64,000 bases of DNA from Burkholderiales bacterium PBB1 (lineage in GTDB: Bacteria > Pseudomonadota > Gammaproteobacteria > Burkholderiales > Burkholderiaceae_C). The notes under the pieces were generated by a model. The model did no database searches. It was given only the letters and a program-made list of their open reading frames with translations, and had not been told where the DNA came from. The translations under genes and the position numbers were made by a program. Below, piece by piece: positions 33,696-42,329 of this stretch (position 1 is the first letter of the stretch; each line of letters opens with the position of its first letter). The stretch is from positions 248,001-312,000 of the forward strand of contig NKIN01000001.1 in NCBI GenBank assembly GCA_002255905.1, in the 5' to 3' direction.

Positions 33696-33701
33696 GCGTG
33701 G

Positions 33702-33705
33702 CTCC
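33702..33705 (-). promoter_or_regulatory. Putative ribosome binding site (GGAG) deciding a TTG start
   Basis: GGAG lies 6 nt before TTG 33,695 in the frame of the giant protein. The other in-frame candidates, GTG 33,818 and GTG 33,776, have no visible Shine-Dalgarno sequence. An ATG at 33,715 exists but is in another frame and only opens a 94-codon shadow. Confidence 0.45.
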
Positions 33706-33866
33706 GAGAACCCATCGGCCCGAGCCCGCTCTGGCGAATCAGGCGTTTTGGCCTGGCCAGGTGGACCGAGCCGCACCGGCGCCAGTGCGGCGTCTGTGAC
33801 GACAGTCTGGATTATCACGAGCGAACGCCGGATGGCGATGCGGGAAATGTCGCACTTGCCGTCCTG

Positions 33867-33885
33867 CCCCCCATAGGTGGGGGGG
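33867..33885. promoter_or_regulatory. GC hairpin between the kinase stop and the giant gene
   Basis: A run of six C, ATAGGT, then seven G lies directly after the stop codon of the upstream kinase gene. It can form a perfect six-pair G/C stem. No U-run follows on the minus strand, so it is not a typical intrinsic terminator. It could attenuate transcription, stabilise the upstream mRNA end, or be an inverted operator. Confidence 0.4.
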
Positions 33886-36180
33886 TTACTCCTTTGGCAC
33901 GCGGGTGGCCAGCGCGCTGCGAATCGCTGCCACCAGGCTTTCGGGTGAATGCTCCTTTTCAAGCACGGCAGACGCTCCGAGCTTTCTGGCTTCGGTGATC
34001 AGGTCTTCGGTGACATAGCCCGTGCTCAGCAGCATCGGCAGACCCGGACGCATGGTGCGGACCGCCTTGATGAGATCGAGGCCCGAGCGCGTGGGCATGT
34101 TGAAGTCCGTGACCAGGATGTCGAAGGCATCGGGATGCCTGCGCATGACGTCGATGGCCAAGTCGGCGTCGGTGAAGCTGGTCACCGTGTAGCCCGCGCT
34201 CTTGAGCAGGCTTTCCACCATCATCGCCATCATCACGTCGTCGTCGACGTAGATGACGCGTTCGCCGTCCGTGTGCGCCGGTGTGGCGCCGTCCATCGCT
34301 GGTGGTGGGCCTGGCGGCGTGCCAGACACGCGCGGCAGGTAGATGTCAAAGCGGCTCCCCGCGCCGAGTTCGGAGGTCAGCGTCACGGCACCCTGGTGGG
34401 TCTTGACGATGCTGTGCACCACAGACAGCCCGAGCCCGGTCCCGCTGCCCACCGGCTTGGTGGTGAAGAAGGGTTCGAAGGCGCGGCGTTGCGTGTCTTC
34501 GCTCATGCCGCTGCCGTTGTCGGCCACCCACAGGTTGGCGTGCGGTCCGGCGGCGAGCCCCAACTCCTGCGCACGGGCCAAGGTCAGTTCCACCGCGACG
34601 AGGCCAACGTCGATGCATCCGCCGAACGGGCCCATGGCCTGCGCGGCGTTGGTGCACAGATTCAGCACCACCTGCTGAATCTGTGTGGTGTCAACCAGCG
34701 CGCTGACCTCGTCGAGCTGGGCGCGCACGGTGATGCTTGCCGGCAGCGTCGCGTCGAGCAGGCCGATGCCCTCGGAGACGATGCTGCGCAGGGCGCGGAC
34801 CTCTCTCACAGGCACCTGTTGGCGGCTGAAGGAGAGGATCTGCTTGACCAGATCGCGTGCACGCACGCTGGCCTTGTGGATGTGTTGTACGCCGCGCATG
34901 GCGTCGGCGGTGGCGTCCTTCTTGATCGCATCCAGCACCAGGGATACGTTACCGATGATCGAGGCGAGGATGTTGTTGAAGTCGTGAGCGATGCCGCTGG
35001 CCAGGGTTCCGAGGGCCTCGAGCCGTTGTGACTCGTAACGTCCCGCCTCCATGCGGCGGCGCGACTCCTCGGCTTCCATGCGGCCCGTGACATCGGTGGC
35101 GATGCCGTCCCAGATCAAGCTGCCGTCGGCGAGCCGTCGGGGTGCCGAATGGAAGTGGATGTGCCGCGTGGTGCCGTCGTCGCGACCCAAGCGAACCGTC
35201 AGGTCGAAAATCGACACCTCACGATGGCTGCGCCGCTGTTCGGCTCGGAACTTCGCCCGGTCTTCCGGAACGATGCGCGCAAACAAGCGTGCCGGATCCT
35301 GCATGGCCGCTTCGGCGGGGATGCCGAAGATGCGTTCTGATGCCTCGCTGACATAGACGAAGCGCCGATCCTCGGCGTGATGGCCGATCACCTGGTACAT
35401 CACCGACAGTGGCAGGTTCTGGCTCAGGGTCTTGATCCGTGCCGCGTAGTCGGCGAGTTGGGCCTCGGATCGGCTCACGGCCTCGTACGGGGCTCGGATG
35501 CTGGCGATGAAGGTGGCCCGGTACAACAGCAGGTAGGCCAAGACCTTCAAGACATGCCCGAACACATGCTGCGTGTGGGCATTCTGTTCGGACAAGGCGA
35601 AGGACAGCCCGCCCGCGGCCATCACGACACAAGACAGGGCCAGCAGACGCTCCTGATCCCTGTCGCTGACACGTGAGCGGCGCACGAGCAGCGCCGCAAC
35701 GATCAAGTTGGCCGCGCACAGGCCGTATTCGAAGCGCGCCTGCAGCGGCTTCATCCTCAGTGCCTCGATGAAGATGAGCGGCCGGGATTCGACCTGGAAG
35801 ATGCCCACCGCGAGCAGCACGGCTGCGATCGAGGTCCCGATGGCGGTGGCCGCGGGTCGGTTGATCCGTGGCGTGGTCCGCAGCGCCATCAGCAGCAGCG
35901 TGGCAGCCTGGAAGGACCGCCCCATCAGCCAGAAGAAGCCGGCGACGTCGTCGCTCCCGTCCGCAAAAAGCGAGGGCATGCCTTCGGGCGTCAGTGCGTG
36001 CATCAGATCGCACACCACCACCACCAGGAAGCCGCACAGCAGCACATGGGCGGGCTCTCGGCGGTCGTGGTGGAACGTGTGCCAGGACATCACCACCACC
36101 AGTGAGGCGATGATGATCGCGGCGAGTTCGAGCAGCAGGTGCAACCCCAGCATGCGTCCGGTCATCAGGGTGTCCGCCAT
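33886..36180 (-). CDS. MASE3-PAS hybrid histidine kinase with receiver domain
   Basis: A 764-residue inner-membrane sensor. Residues 10-230 are a multi-helix MASE3 sensor (SWHTF, CDLMHAL, GMP, FFWLMGR). A PAS domain lies near 250-370. The HisKA-type helix has phosphoacceptor His399 in IAHDFNN; the ATPase has an N-box LNLCTNAAQAM (507-516), DNGSGM and GTGLGLS. A C-terminal receiver (641-760) has acidic DDD near 646-648, Asp692 in VTDFNMP and Lys742 in the LEKEH segment. It is expected to autophosphorylate at His399 and pass phosphate to Asp692. It is a paralogue of the kinase at 44,472-46,862 with the same domain order. It is the last gene before the giant ORF on the same strand (about 190 nt to the chosen start), so read-through into the giant gene is possible. 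No output domain is visible, so a partner protein is needed. Confidence 0.93.
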   Translation of the reverse strand: MADTLMTGRMLGLHLLLELAAIIIASLVVVMSWHTFHHDRREPAHVLLCGFLVVVVCDLMHALTPEGMPSLFADGSDDVAGFFWLMGRSFQAATLLLMALRTTPRINRPAATAIGTSIAAVLLAVGIFQVESRPLIFIEALRMKPLQARFEYGLCAANLIVAALLVRRSRVSDRDQERLLALSCVVMAAGGLSFALSEQNAHTQHVFGHVLKVLAYLLLYRATFIASIRAPYEAVSRSEAQLADYAARIKTLSQNLPLSVMYQVIGHHAEDRRFVYVSEASERIFGIPAEAAMQDPARLFARIVPEDRAKFRAEQRRSHREVSIFDLTVRLGRDDGTTRHIHFHSAPRRLADGSLIWDGIATDVTGRMEAEESRRRMEAGRYESQRLEALGTLASGIAHDFNNILASIIGNVSLVLDAIKKDATADAMRGVQHIHKASVRARDLVKQILSFSRQQVPVREVRALRSIVSEGIGLLDATLPASITVRAQLDEVSALVDTTQIQQVVLNLCTNAAQAMGPFGGCIDVGLVAVELTLARAQELGLAAGPHANLWVADNGSGMSEDTQRRAFEPFFTTKPVGSGTGLGLSVVHSIVKTHQGAVTLTSELGAGSRFDIYLPRVSGTPPGPPPAMDGATPAHTDGERVIYVDDDVMMAMMVESLLKSAGYTVTSFTDADLAIDVMRRHPDAFDILVTDFNMPTRSGLDLIKAVRTMRPGLPMLLSTGYVTEDLITEARKLGASAVLEKEHSPESLVAAIRSALATRVPKE

Positions 36181-36250
36181 ACCGGAGTCGATCGGCTGTC
36201 AAGGCTGCGCATCAACGCCGATCTCATTGCCCTGGTTGCGTTCGCCGCAC

Positions 36251-38995
36251 TTAACCCTCGCTGACGGTCTCACCCAGATGGTGGGCCACGTCATCCAGGA
36301 ACGTGCTCATGTCCACGGGCTTGGTCCAGTAGTCCGCTGCGCCCCAGGCCAGCATCCGATCGACATCGTCAGGTGCGGCGTTGGCCGACAGCGCGATGAC
36401 GCGCAGCTCGGCGGTGGTGGCCATGGCCCGCAGCCGTCGCAAGATCTCCGGGCCGTCGATGTCCGGCAGGTGCATGTCCAACAGGATCAGATCTGGCTGC
36501 AGCTGTGAGGCCTGTTCGATGCCGGTCTGGCCGTCCCGTGCGTGCAACAGCCGCACGCCGGGCCAGCCGCTCAGCATCTCCTCGATCAACATGACGTTGA
36601 TGTCGTTGTCTTCGATGTAGAGCACGGTGCCGTGGGGTTCGCCTGTGCGCAGCAACGCAGGTCGCGCGGCACTCGTTCCCGTGCTTGTGGCAGCGAGATG
36701 AGCCATGGGCAACGTGACTCGGGCGGTCGTTCCAACCCCCAGCCGGCTTTCGATGACGAGCCCACCGCCCATCAAGCCGACCAGCTGGCGGGACAGGGCC
36801 AGCCCGAGTCCGGTGCCCTCGATGCCGCCACGTTCGCGGCCCAGCCTGTTGAAGGGCTCGTAAAGCTGCAGCAGCTGGTCGTCGCTCATGCCCAGCCCGG
36901 TGTCTGCCACTTCGACCACCACCTGCTCGTCAGTGGTTCGTATCCGCACGCGCACCGAGCCACCGGGGCGGTTGTATTTGACCGCGTTGGACAGCAAATT
37001 GACGAAGACCTGCCGCAGGCGCAGCGCATCGGCGAACACACCCACTTGGCCATTGCTACCGTGCGCCACCGCCACGTCAATGCCGTTGGCTTGCGCGGCG
37101 GGCATGCACAGACGCACCGCCTCTTCGATCACGCCAGCCAGTGGCAGCGCATCGCGCTGAACCGAAACCTGACCCGATTCGATCCGCGACACGTCCATCA
37201 CGTCGTCGAGCAGGGACAGCAGATGCCATCCAGCCTGGCGGATGTGTTCGAGCCGCTCGACGTCTTGTGGCATCCGGCGTGACAGGCCGTCGCGCTGCAT
37301 CAGCTGGGTGAAGCCGAGCATGGCGTTCAGCGGCGTGCGCAGCTCGTGGCTCATGCGCGACAGGAAGGCCGTCTTCTCGCGGTTCGCTGCTTCGGCCGTC
37401 GCCTGCGCCTGCCTGGCCATCTCGGCGGCACGCAGCTCGGTGACGTCGAGCGCCATCGCCATCACGCAGGCTTGCCCGTCGTAGCTGATGGTCTCGGCGT
37501 TGATGATGAAGACCGCACGCTCGCCGCTGGCCATCCGTACGCGGGCCTCCATGTTGCAAACGCGGCCATCGCGGGCGATGTGTTCGCCGTAGACCCGCGC
37601 GTCTTCCTCGACCATGAAAGCCCCCAGGCGTTGCAGGCGCGTGCCGACAATCTCGTGTCGCACAAGCCCGTAGCGCTGGCACATCACGTCATTGATCTCC
37701 AGTACCTTCAGGTTGTCCAGCGATGTGATGAGACTGGCCACGGGCGCGGCCCGGAACAGACTCTGGAAGCGCGCCAGGTCGAGCTGCGTCTGGTTTTCGA
37801 GGCGCAGGCGCGCGGCTTCACGATCGAGGTTGTCCAGCGCGAAGGACACATCGGCGGCCATTTCGTCCAGCAGGTGAAGCAGGGCTTCGTCGAAGAAGTC
37901 GGCCTCGCCGGCATACAGCGACAGCGTGCCGCAGACCTTGCCGCCGCGGCGCAGTGGCAGCGCAGCGATGGACCGAATGCCGTGCGCCTGTGCCGTTTCA
38001 CGCCAGAGCGGCATGCCGTCGTGGCTGCGCGCCATCTTGCCAACGCCGCGGCGACCGGTCGTCAGCGCAATCGCTGTCACCGACTGCCGGTACTCTGGGG
38101 AGTGGATATCCCATGTCTCGGGGTGTGCGTCAAAGAAGTCCGCGGCCTGGCCCGCCACCGCGAGGCGTGTGGCCTGTTGACCGTTCAACCGAAACACCGC
38201 AGTGATGCGTGCATGGCCAGTCTCCGTGCAGATGCTGCACAGCCCGCGCAGAAGCGTCTCCTCATCTTGTGAACGAACGATGAGCTGGTTGGTTCGCGAC
38301 AGGGCCGTGTAGAAAGCGTTCATGCGCTGCAGCGCCTTCTCGCTTTTCACCGCGGCGGCCGTGTGCTGCACGACCATCCCCCAGGTGGCAGCGCCGCCTA
38401 CCCCGCAACTCACGACAATCAGCAGCAGCACTGCGCTGAGCACGTTGCGCTGTGCGCTCTGCGCGCGATGAAGGTCTTCTGCGGCCACGATCTGCTGAAT
38501 CGCAAACAACTGATCGATAACGCTGCCCAGCGGTTCGACGGTGCCCGTCGGGTTGATCCGCATCCAAGCCGCCAGGTCGGATGCATGGCCATCCGCAATC
38601 AGTCGGCCGGCGTCGGAGGCTGCCGCGTCGGCGCGCTGCAGCAAAGGCTCAGCCTGCGCGACCAGTCGTTTCTCTGCATCGACCAACGCAGTGCCACGGT
38701 AGTGCTGCCAGTTCAGTGCTGCGAGCTTCTGTGCCTCGGCGATTTGCGCCAGCGCCACCGGTGCATCGACCTGCGCGAACTCAAAGCGGCTGATGACATT
38801 GGGGATCTTGTGTCGAAAGACGTCAGCGACCTCACGTAACTGCACCTGACACAGCACCTGGTTCCGGTACACCGATTCGAGCGTGACCGTCGTCGCGCGC
38901 AGTTGCGTCACCGTCAACAGTCCCAGCAGACAAAGCAGAAGCGCCCAGAATGAGAACCAGACCAGCAGCCGTGACCGCAAACGTGAATACGTCAT
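36251..38995 (-). CDS. GAF-PAS hybrid histidine kinase with receiver domain
   Basis: 914 residues from the chosen start. A transmembrane helix (about 10-30), a periplasmic helical sensor (31-185) and a second membrane helix (186-209) are followed by a GAF domain (235-390), a PAS domain (405-520), HisKA with His550 in MSHELRTP, and an ATPase with NLLSNAVKYN (666-675), ADTGLGM and GTGLGLA. The C-terminal receiver has Asp840 in LLLDMHLPD and Lys892 in TKP. The frame extends upstream to 39,193, but that would overlap the next gene. ATG 38,995 is preceded by GAGAAG at good spacing; ATG 39,001 is possible. The receiver resembles those of RcsC/BarA-type kinases. It lies 70 nt upstream of the MASE3 kinase gene and 25 nt after a small unknown gene, so it is probably co-transcribed with them. 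Confidence 0.92.
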   Translation of the reverse strand: MTYSRLRSRLLVWFSFWALLLCLLGLLTVTQLRATTVTLESVYRNQVLCQVQLREVADVFRHKIPNVISRFEFAQVDAPVALAQIAEAQKLAALNWQHYRGTALVDAEKRLVAQAEPLLQRADAAASDAGRLIADGHASDLAAWMRINPTGTVEPLGSVIDQLFAIQQIVAAEDLHRAQSAQRNVLSAVLLLIVVSCGVGGAATWGMVVQHTAAAVKSEKALQRMNAFYTALSRTNQLIVRSQDEETLLRGLCSICTETGHARITAVFRLNGQQATRLAVAGQAADFFDAHPETWDIHSPEYRQSVTAIALTTGRRGVGKMARSHDGMPLWRETAQAHGIRSIAALPLRRGGKVCGTLSLYAGEADFFDEALLHLLDEMAADVSFALDNLDREAARLRLENQTQLDLARFQSLFRAAPVASLITSLDNLKVLEINDVMCQRYGLVRHEIVGTRLQRLGAFMVEEDARVYGEHIARDGRVCNMEARVRMASGERAVFIINAETISYDGQACVMAMALDVTELRAAEMARQAQATAEAANREKTAFLSRMSHELRTPLNAMLGFTQLMQRDGLSRRMPQDVERLEHIRQAGWHLLSLLDDVMDVSRIESGQVSVQRDALPLAGVIEEAVRLCMPAAQANGIDVAVAHGSNGQVGVFADALRLRQVFVNLLSNAVKYNRPGGSVRVRIRTTDEQVVVEVADTGLGMSDDQLLQLYEPFNRLGRERGGIEGTGLGLALSRQLVGLMGGGLVIESRLGVGTTARVTLPMAHLAATSTGTSAARPALLRTGEPHGTVLYIEDNDINVMLIEEMLSGWPGVRLLHARDGQTGIEQASQLQPDLILLDMHLPDIDGPEILRRLRAMATTAELRVIALSANAAPDDVDRMLAWGAADYWTKPVDMSTFLDDVAHHLGETVSEG

Positions 38996-39020
38996 TGCCA
39001 TCTTCTCGGTGTCGTCGAGT

Positions 39021-39479
39021 TCAGGTGAGACGGCGACCCCAGCCCGTTCCTTTCGACTTCGGAGGTGCAACGAACCACTCGTGATGGGTGAAGCGGCTGA
39101 TGGTTTCAAACTCGAAGAACAAGGCATTGAGCTCACGCTCAAGCGCTGGACCATTGGTGATCGTTCGCAGGGTTTGTCGGGTGTCGATGCCACAACCGCT
39201 GTAGCTGAACTGCAGATCGCCGGTGGAGCGCAGCGTCAACTCCAGCACGTAGTTGCGCGACGCCCTGAGGCTGACGGTTGCGTGGGGCCTTTCGGTGCTC
39301 GGCACCCAGCTCAGGCAGAGGCGCTGGCCCTTGGCGAGGGGGTCGGGATGGCTGCTGACGCTGCAATCGTGGCCTCGGGCGGCCATCAGCACTTTCTTTG
39401 TCTGCAGGAATGACCAGCAGGCATCGCCTGCATCCTGTTCTGGCAGGGCGATAGGGAGAGATGCCATCTTGGTGCTCAT
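39021..39479 (-). CDS. Hypothetical protein, 152 residues
   Basis: I do not recognise a family. The protein is soluble-looking with no signal peptide or membrane helix. It has two cysteines in the first third (DACWSF, HDCSV) and beta-type strands (ATVSLRASRNYVLELTLRS) in the middle, with an acidic/aromatic patch (NALFFEFETIS) and a basic C-terminus (PPKSKGTGWGRRLT). It lies between a GGDEF-EAL gene (36 nt) and a hybrid kinase gene (25 nt) on the same strand, so it is likely part of that signalling operon and may act on the kinase or on c-di-GMP output. The start is the first ATG; a second ATG lies four codons later. Confidence 0.7.
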   Translation of the reverse strand: MSTKMASLPIALPEQDAGDACWSFLQTKKVLMAARGHDCSVSSHPDPLAKGQRLCLSWVPSTERPHATVSLRASRNYVLELTLRSTGDLQFSYSGCGIDTRQTLRTITNGPALERELNALFFEFETISRFTHHEWFVAPPKSKGTGWGRRLT

Positions 39480-39515
39480 GTTGTGCAGGGAGGCGGTCGG
39501 TGGAACGTGCCGCGT

Positions 39516-41702
39516 TCAGGCAGAGACGCACCAGCCTTCACGGGCCTCGGCGCCAGCCACCATTCCGCGCTCGATCAGCGCCAGCGCCGGCATCGGCCGG
39601 CCGAACAGCCAGCCCTGGGCCAGCGGGCATCCAAGTAGCAGCAACTGGTCGGCCTGGGCTTTCGTCTCAACGCCTTCGGCCACCACTTCCAGGTGCAGGG
39701 CTTTGGCCATGCGCAGGGTCGCTTCGATCAGCGCGGCGTGGTACTCGCTGCCGGCCATCTTGCTGGTGAAGCTGCGGTCGATCTTGACCACGTCGAGCGG
39801 CAACTGGTCCAGCGACGACAGCGAGGAATATCCGGTGCCGAAGTCATCGAGTGCCAGGCTCACCCCCAGAGCCCGCAGGGCTTCGAGCGTGTAGATGAGG
39901 TCACTGTCCTGCATCGCGAAGGTCTCGGTGATCTCCAGACGCAGGGCATGCGCAGGCAACCCCGATTCGCGCAGTTGGTCTGCCACCTGTTGCGCCAGCG
40001 CCGACCTGACAATCTGCGCTCGGCTCAGGTTCACGGACACGGTGGCGGGCGCTCTGAGCCCGAGTGATGACCGCCAAGTCATCGCATCCCAGCAGGCGGT
40101 GCGCAGCACGAAATTCCCGAGTTCGACGATCAGGCCACTCTCTTCGGCCAGTGGAATGAAGTCGTTGGGTGCAATCTCGCCCCGGGTCGGGTGGGTCCAC
40201 CGAACCAGTGCTTCGACGCCGACCATCCGCTGCGTGTCCAGTTCCACGATAGGCTGGTACAGCACGTGCAGTTCCTGGCCGTTGTTCAGGGCTCGCCGCA
40301 GATCGGCTTCCAGCCGCACGGCGTCTCGCACTCGGTCGTGCATGTCTTCGCTGAAGACGACGTAGCGGCCGCGCCCGCGGCTTTTGGCTTCGTACATCGC
40401 GGTGTCAGCGTCGCGCAGCAGCGCATCCGGATCGCGGTCGGCACGGTCGCTCGTGACGATGCCGATGCTCGCGGTGCTGAGCACCTCCTGGCCAGCGATG
40501 TCATACGGCTGACGCAGCACATCGAGCAGGCGCTGGGCCACTCGTTCTGCATCGCTGGGCCGGCGCAGCCGATCGACGAGAACGACGAACTCGTCGCCAC
40601 CGATGCGCACGGCGGTGGGCTCGCCATCGACGAGTCGGGCGATCTCGTCGCCGGGGCGCAGCGCCGCCTGCATCCGTGTGGCGATCTGGCGCAGAAGCTC
40701 ATCGCCAGCGTCGTGTCCCAGGCTGTCGTTGACCAGCTTGAATCGGTCGAAGTCCATGAACAACACCGCGTAGCAGGAGCCCGCATGCGCGATCGATCGG
40801 TCACGGCAGCGTTGCAGCCGATCGCACAGTGCGTGGCGGTTGGGCAGTTGCGTCAGCGCGTCGGTCATGGCAGCGTCTGACAGCGCCTGTTCCAGTTGCT
40901 TGCGCTGCGTGATGTCCAGGTGCACACCAGCCATGCGGCGCGGCCGTCCATCGTTGTCCTGTTCGATCACCGCGCCAGCCGCCAGCACCCAGATCCAGCG
41001 GCCGTCACCGGCCTGCACGCGAAACTCGCAGCGATAGGGCTGCGAGCGGTCCTCAAAGTAGGACTCAAGCGCCTGCATCGCGACGGTCAGATCGGCAGGG
41101 TGGACCAGATCCCCCCAGGTCGAGGTGCGCGGCGTCAGCTCGCCGGGGGCGTAACCCAGCATGGCGTGCCAACGGTCGTTGAAGCGCAGCCCGCCCGACT
41201 CGATCTGCCATTCCCAGGTGCCCAGTCCGGCGGCATCCACCGTCAGTTCGAGCAGGCGGCGGTGCTCGCTGGCTTCGGTGGTATCGAGAAAGCACACCAG
41301 TGCCCCGGCGACCTCGCCCTCCTCGGACATCAGCGGCTCGGCATTGATCTGCAGCCAGCGTTGTCGGCCGTCGGGCAGCTTCAGTCCCATGACCGTGTCG
41401 CGCTGGCTTTGGCCCGTGGTCAGTGCCAGTGTGGACGGATAGTCCACGCTAAGAAAGTCTTCGCCGTCTTCATGGACGGTGCGCCAGTGCGATGCGGCTG
41501 ACGACATTCCAAGCAACTGCTCTCGCGACAATCCCAGGATGCGTTCGGCCTCCCGGTTCGCATCGACAATGCTGCCGTCGCTGCGATGTTCGATCACCCC
41601 TACCGGCAGGGCGAGTAGCAAGGCGGCCATGCGCTCTGCGGTCGACACCGAATGGGTCGCACTTGCAGTGATACCCAAGGAGAGATCGGTATTCATGGTC
41701 AT
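39516..41702 (-). CDS. PAS-PAS-GGDEF-EAL cyclic-di-GMP enzyme
   Basis: 728 residues, cytosolic. Two PAS domains (about 25-145 and 150-265; the second ends in the typical GVHLDITQRKQ linker) precede a GGDEF cyclase domain with intact GGDEF at 368-372 and an EAL phosphodiesterase domain. The EAL domain has EAL at 497-499, VNLS, EITET, DDFGTGYSS (619-627), KIDRSF and AEGVET. Both catalytic signatures are complete, so it could make and degrade c-di-GMP, with PAS ligands deciding the balance. The RPGD candidate inhibitory site is 15 residues before GGDEF instead of the usual 5, because of a short insertion. The frame opens at TTG 41,711; ATG 41,702 or 41,696 is more likely. It lies 25 nt after cheW on the same strand. 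Confidence 0.94.
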   Translation of the reverse strand: MTMNTDLSLGITASATHSVSTAERMAALLLALPVGVIEHRSDGSIVDANREAERILGLSREQLLGMSSAASHWRTVHEDGEDFLSVDYPSTLALTTGQSQRDTVMGLKLPDGRQRWLQINAEPLMSEEGEVAGALVCFLDTTEASEHRRLLELTVDAAGLGTWEWQIESGGLRFNDRWHAMLGYAPGELTPRTSTWGDLVHPADLTVAMQALESYFEDRSQPYRCEFRVQAGDGRWIWVLAAGAVIEQDNDGRPRRMAGVHLDITQRKQLEQALSDAAMTDALTQLPNRHALCDRLQRCRDRSIAHAGSCYAVLFMDFDRFKLVNDSLGHDAGDELLRQIATRMQAALRPGDEIARLVDGEPTAVRIGGDEFVVLVDRLRRPSDAERVAQRLLDVLRQPYDIAGQEVLSTASIGIVTSDRADRDPDALLRDADTAMYEAKSRGRGRYVVFSEDMHDRVRDAVRLEADLRRALNNGQELHVLYQPIVELDTQRMVGVEALVRWTHPTRGEIAPNDFIPLAEESGLIVELGNFVLRTACWDAMTWRSSLGLRAPATVSVNLSRAQIVRSALAQQVADQLRESGLPAHALRLEITETFAMQDSDLIYTLEALRALGVSLALDDFGTGYSSLSSLDQLPLDVVKIDRSFTSKMAGSEYHAALIEATLRMAKALHLEVVAEGVETKAQADQLLLLGCPLAQGWLFGRPMPALALIERGMVAGAEAREGWCVSA

Positions 41703-41727
41703 GGCCAGCAAGCTGTCTCAACGCCAT

Positions 41728-42267
41728 TCAGTGCTGCAGCCCCATGTCGGCGCTGCACATCAGCTTGACGATGTCGACCAGGATCAGCATCCGGTCGTCG
41801 ACCGAACCGATCGCATGGATGTGTTCGGCATCCACCGCTGAGCTGAATTCCGGTGCGGGTCGCTTCTGCTCCTTGCTCAGGGTGATCACGTCGGATACCC
41901 CATCGACCACCATGCCGACCACGTGCTTGCCCAGTGCCAGCACGATGGTGACGGTGGCATCGTCCGTTTCCACGCTGTCCAGGTTGAATCGCAGACGCAT
42001 GTCGATGATCGGCACGATCACGCCGCGCAGGTTGGTCACCCCCAGCACGAAGCGCGGTGCGTTGGCGATGCGCGTGGGCTGCTCGAACGAGCGTATCTCC
42101 TGCACGCGCAAGATGTCGATGCCGTACTCCTCGTTGCCGAGGCGAAACGTCAGGAATTCATTGACGCTGTTCATCGCGTCGGCGGTGTTGTAGGTCGCGG
42201 GCGCAGCGTTCGGTTCAGCGGTCGGCGCGGCAGCTTGGGCGGGCGCTTCCATCAGGTCTGTGGACAT
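41728..42267 (-). CDS. cheW: CheW-type chemotaxis coupling protein
   Basis: 179 residues. An Ala/Pro-rich N-terminal segment (about 35 residues) is followed by a CheW fold with [22 protein letters not shown], the conserved NLRG turn ([15 protein letters not shown]) and a final VDIVKL strand. CheW bridges chemoreceptors and the CheA kinase; no cheA is in the window, so it must work with one encoded elsewhere. The preceding gene is chemoreceptor 1 (62 nt), the following gene is the c-di-GMP enzyme. An AAGGA sits 6 nt before ATG 42,267 but touches ATG 42,273, so I chose the later start. Confidence 0.93.
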   Translation of the reverse strand: MSTDLMEAPAQAAAPTAEPNAAPATYNTADAMNSVNEFLTFRLGNEEYGIDILRVQEIRSFEQPTRIANAPRFVLGVTNLRGVIVPIIDMRLRFNLDSVETDDATVTIVLALGKHVVGMVVDGVSDVITLSKEQKRPAPEFSSAVDAEHIHAIGSVDDRMLILVDIVKLMCSADMGLQH

Positions 42268-42329
42268 CGTCATTCCTTGGTGGGTGGTTGCGACACTCCG
42301 GCCTGCGGGCTGGAGCGCATCTCTTTGGC

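Noticed and set aside
24263-33510. CRISPR-like or intergenic repeats
   Set aside because: The repeats are coding, of domain length, diverged at DNA level and lie within one frame.
33431-33715. ATG-started frame at the beginning of the giant gene, suggesting a frameshifted start
   Set aside because: It gives Cys/Trp/Arg-rich text and ends after 94 codons; the LEPR-XLL frame continues open past it with a usable TTG start.
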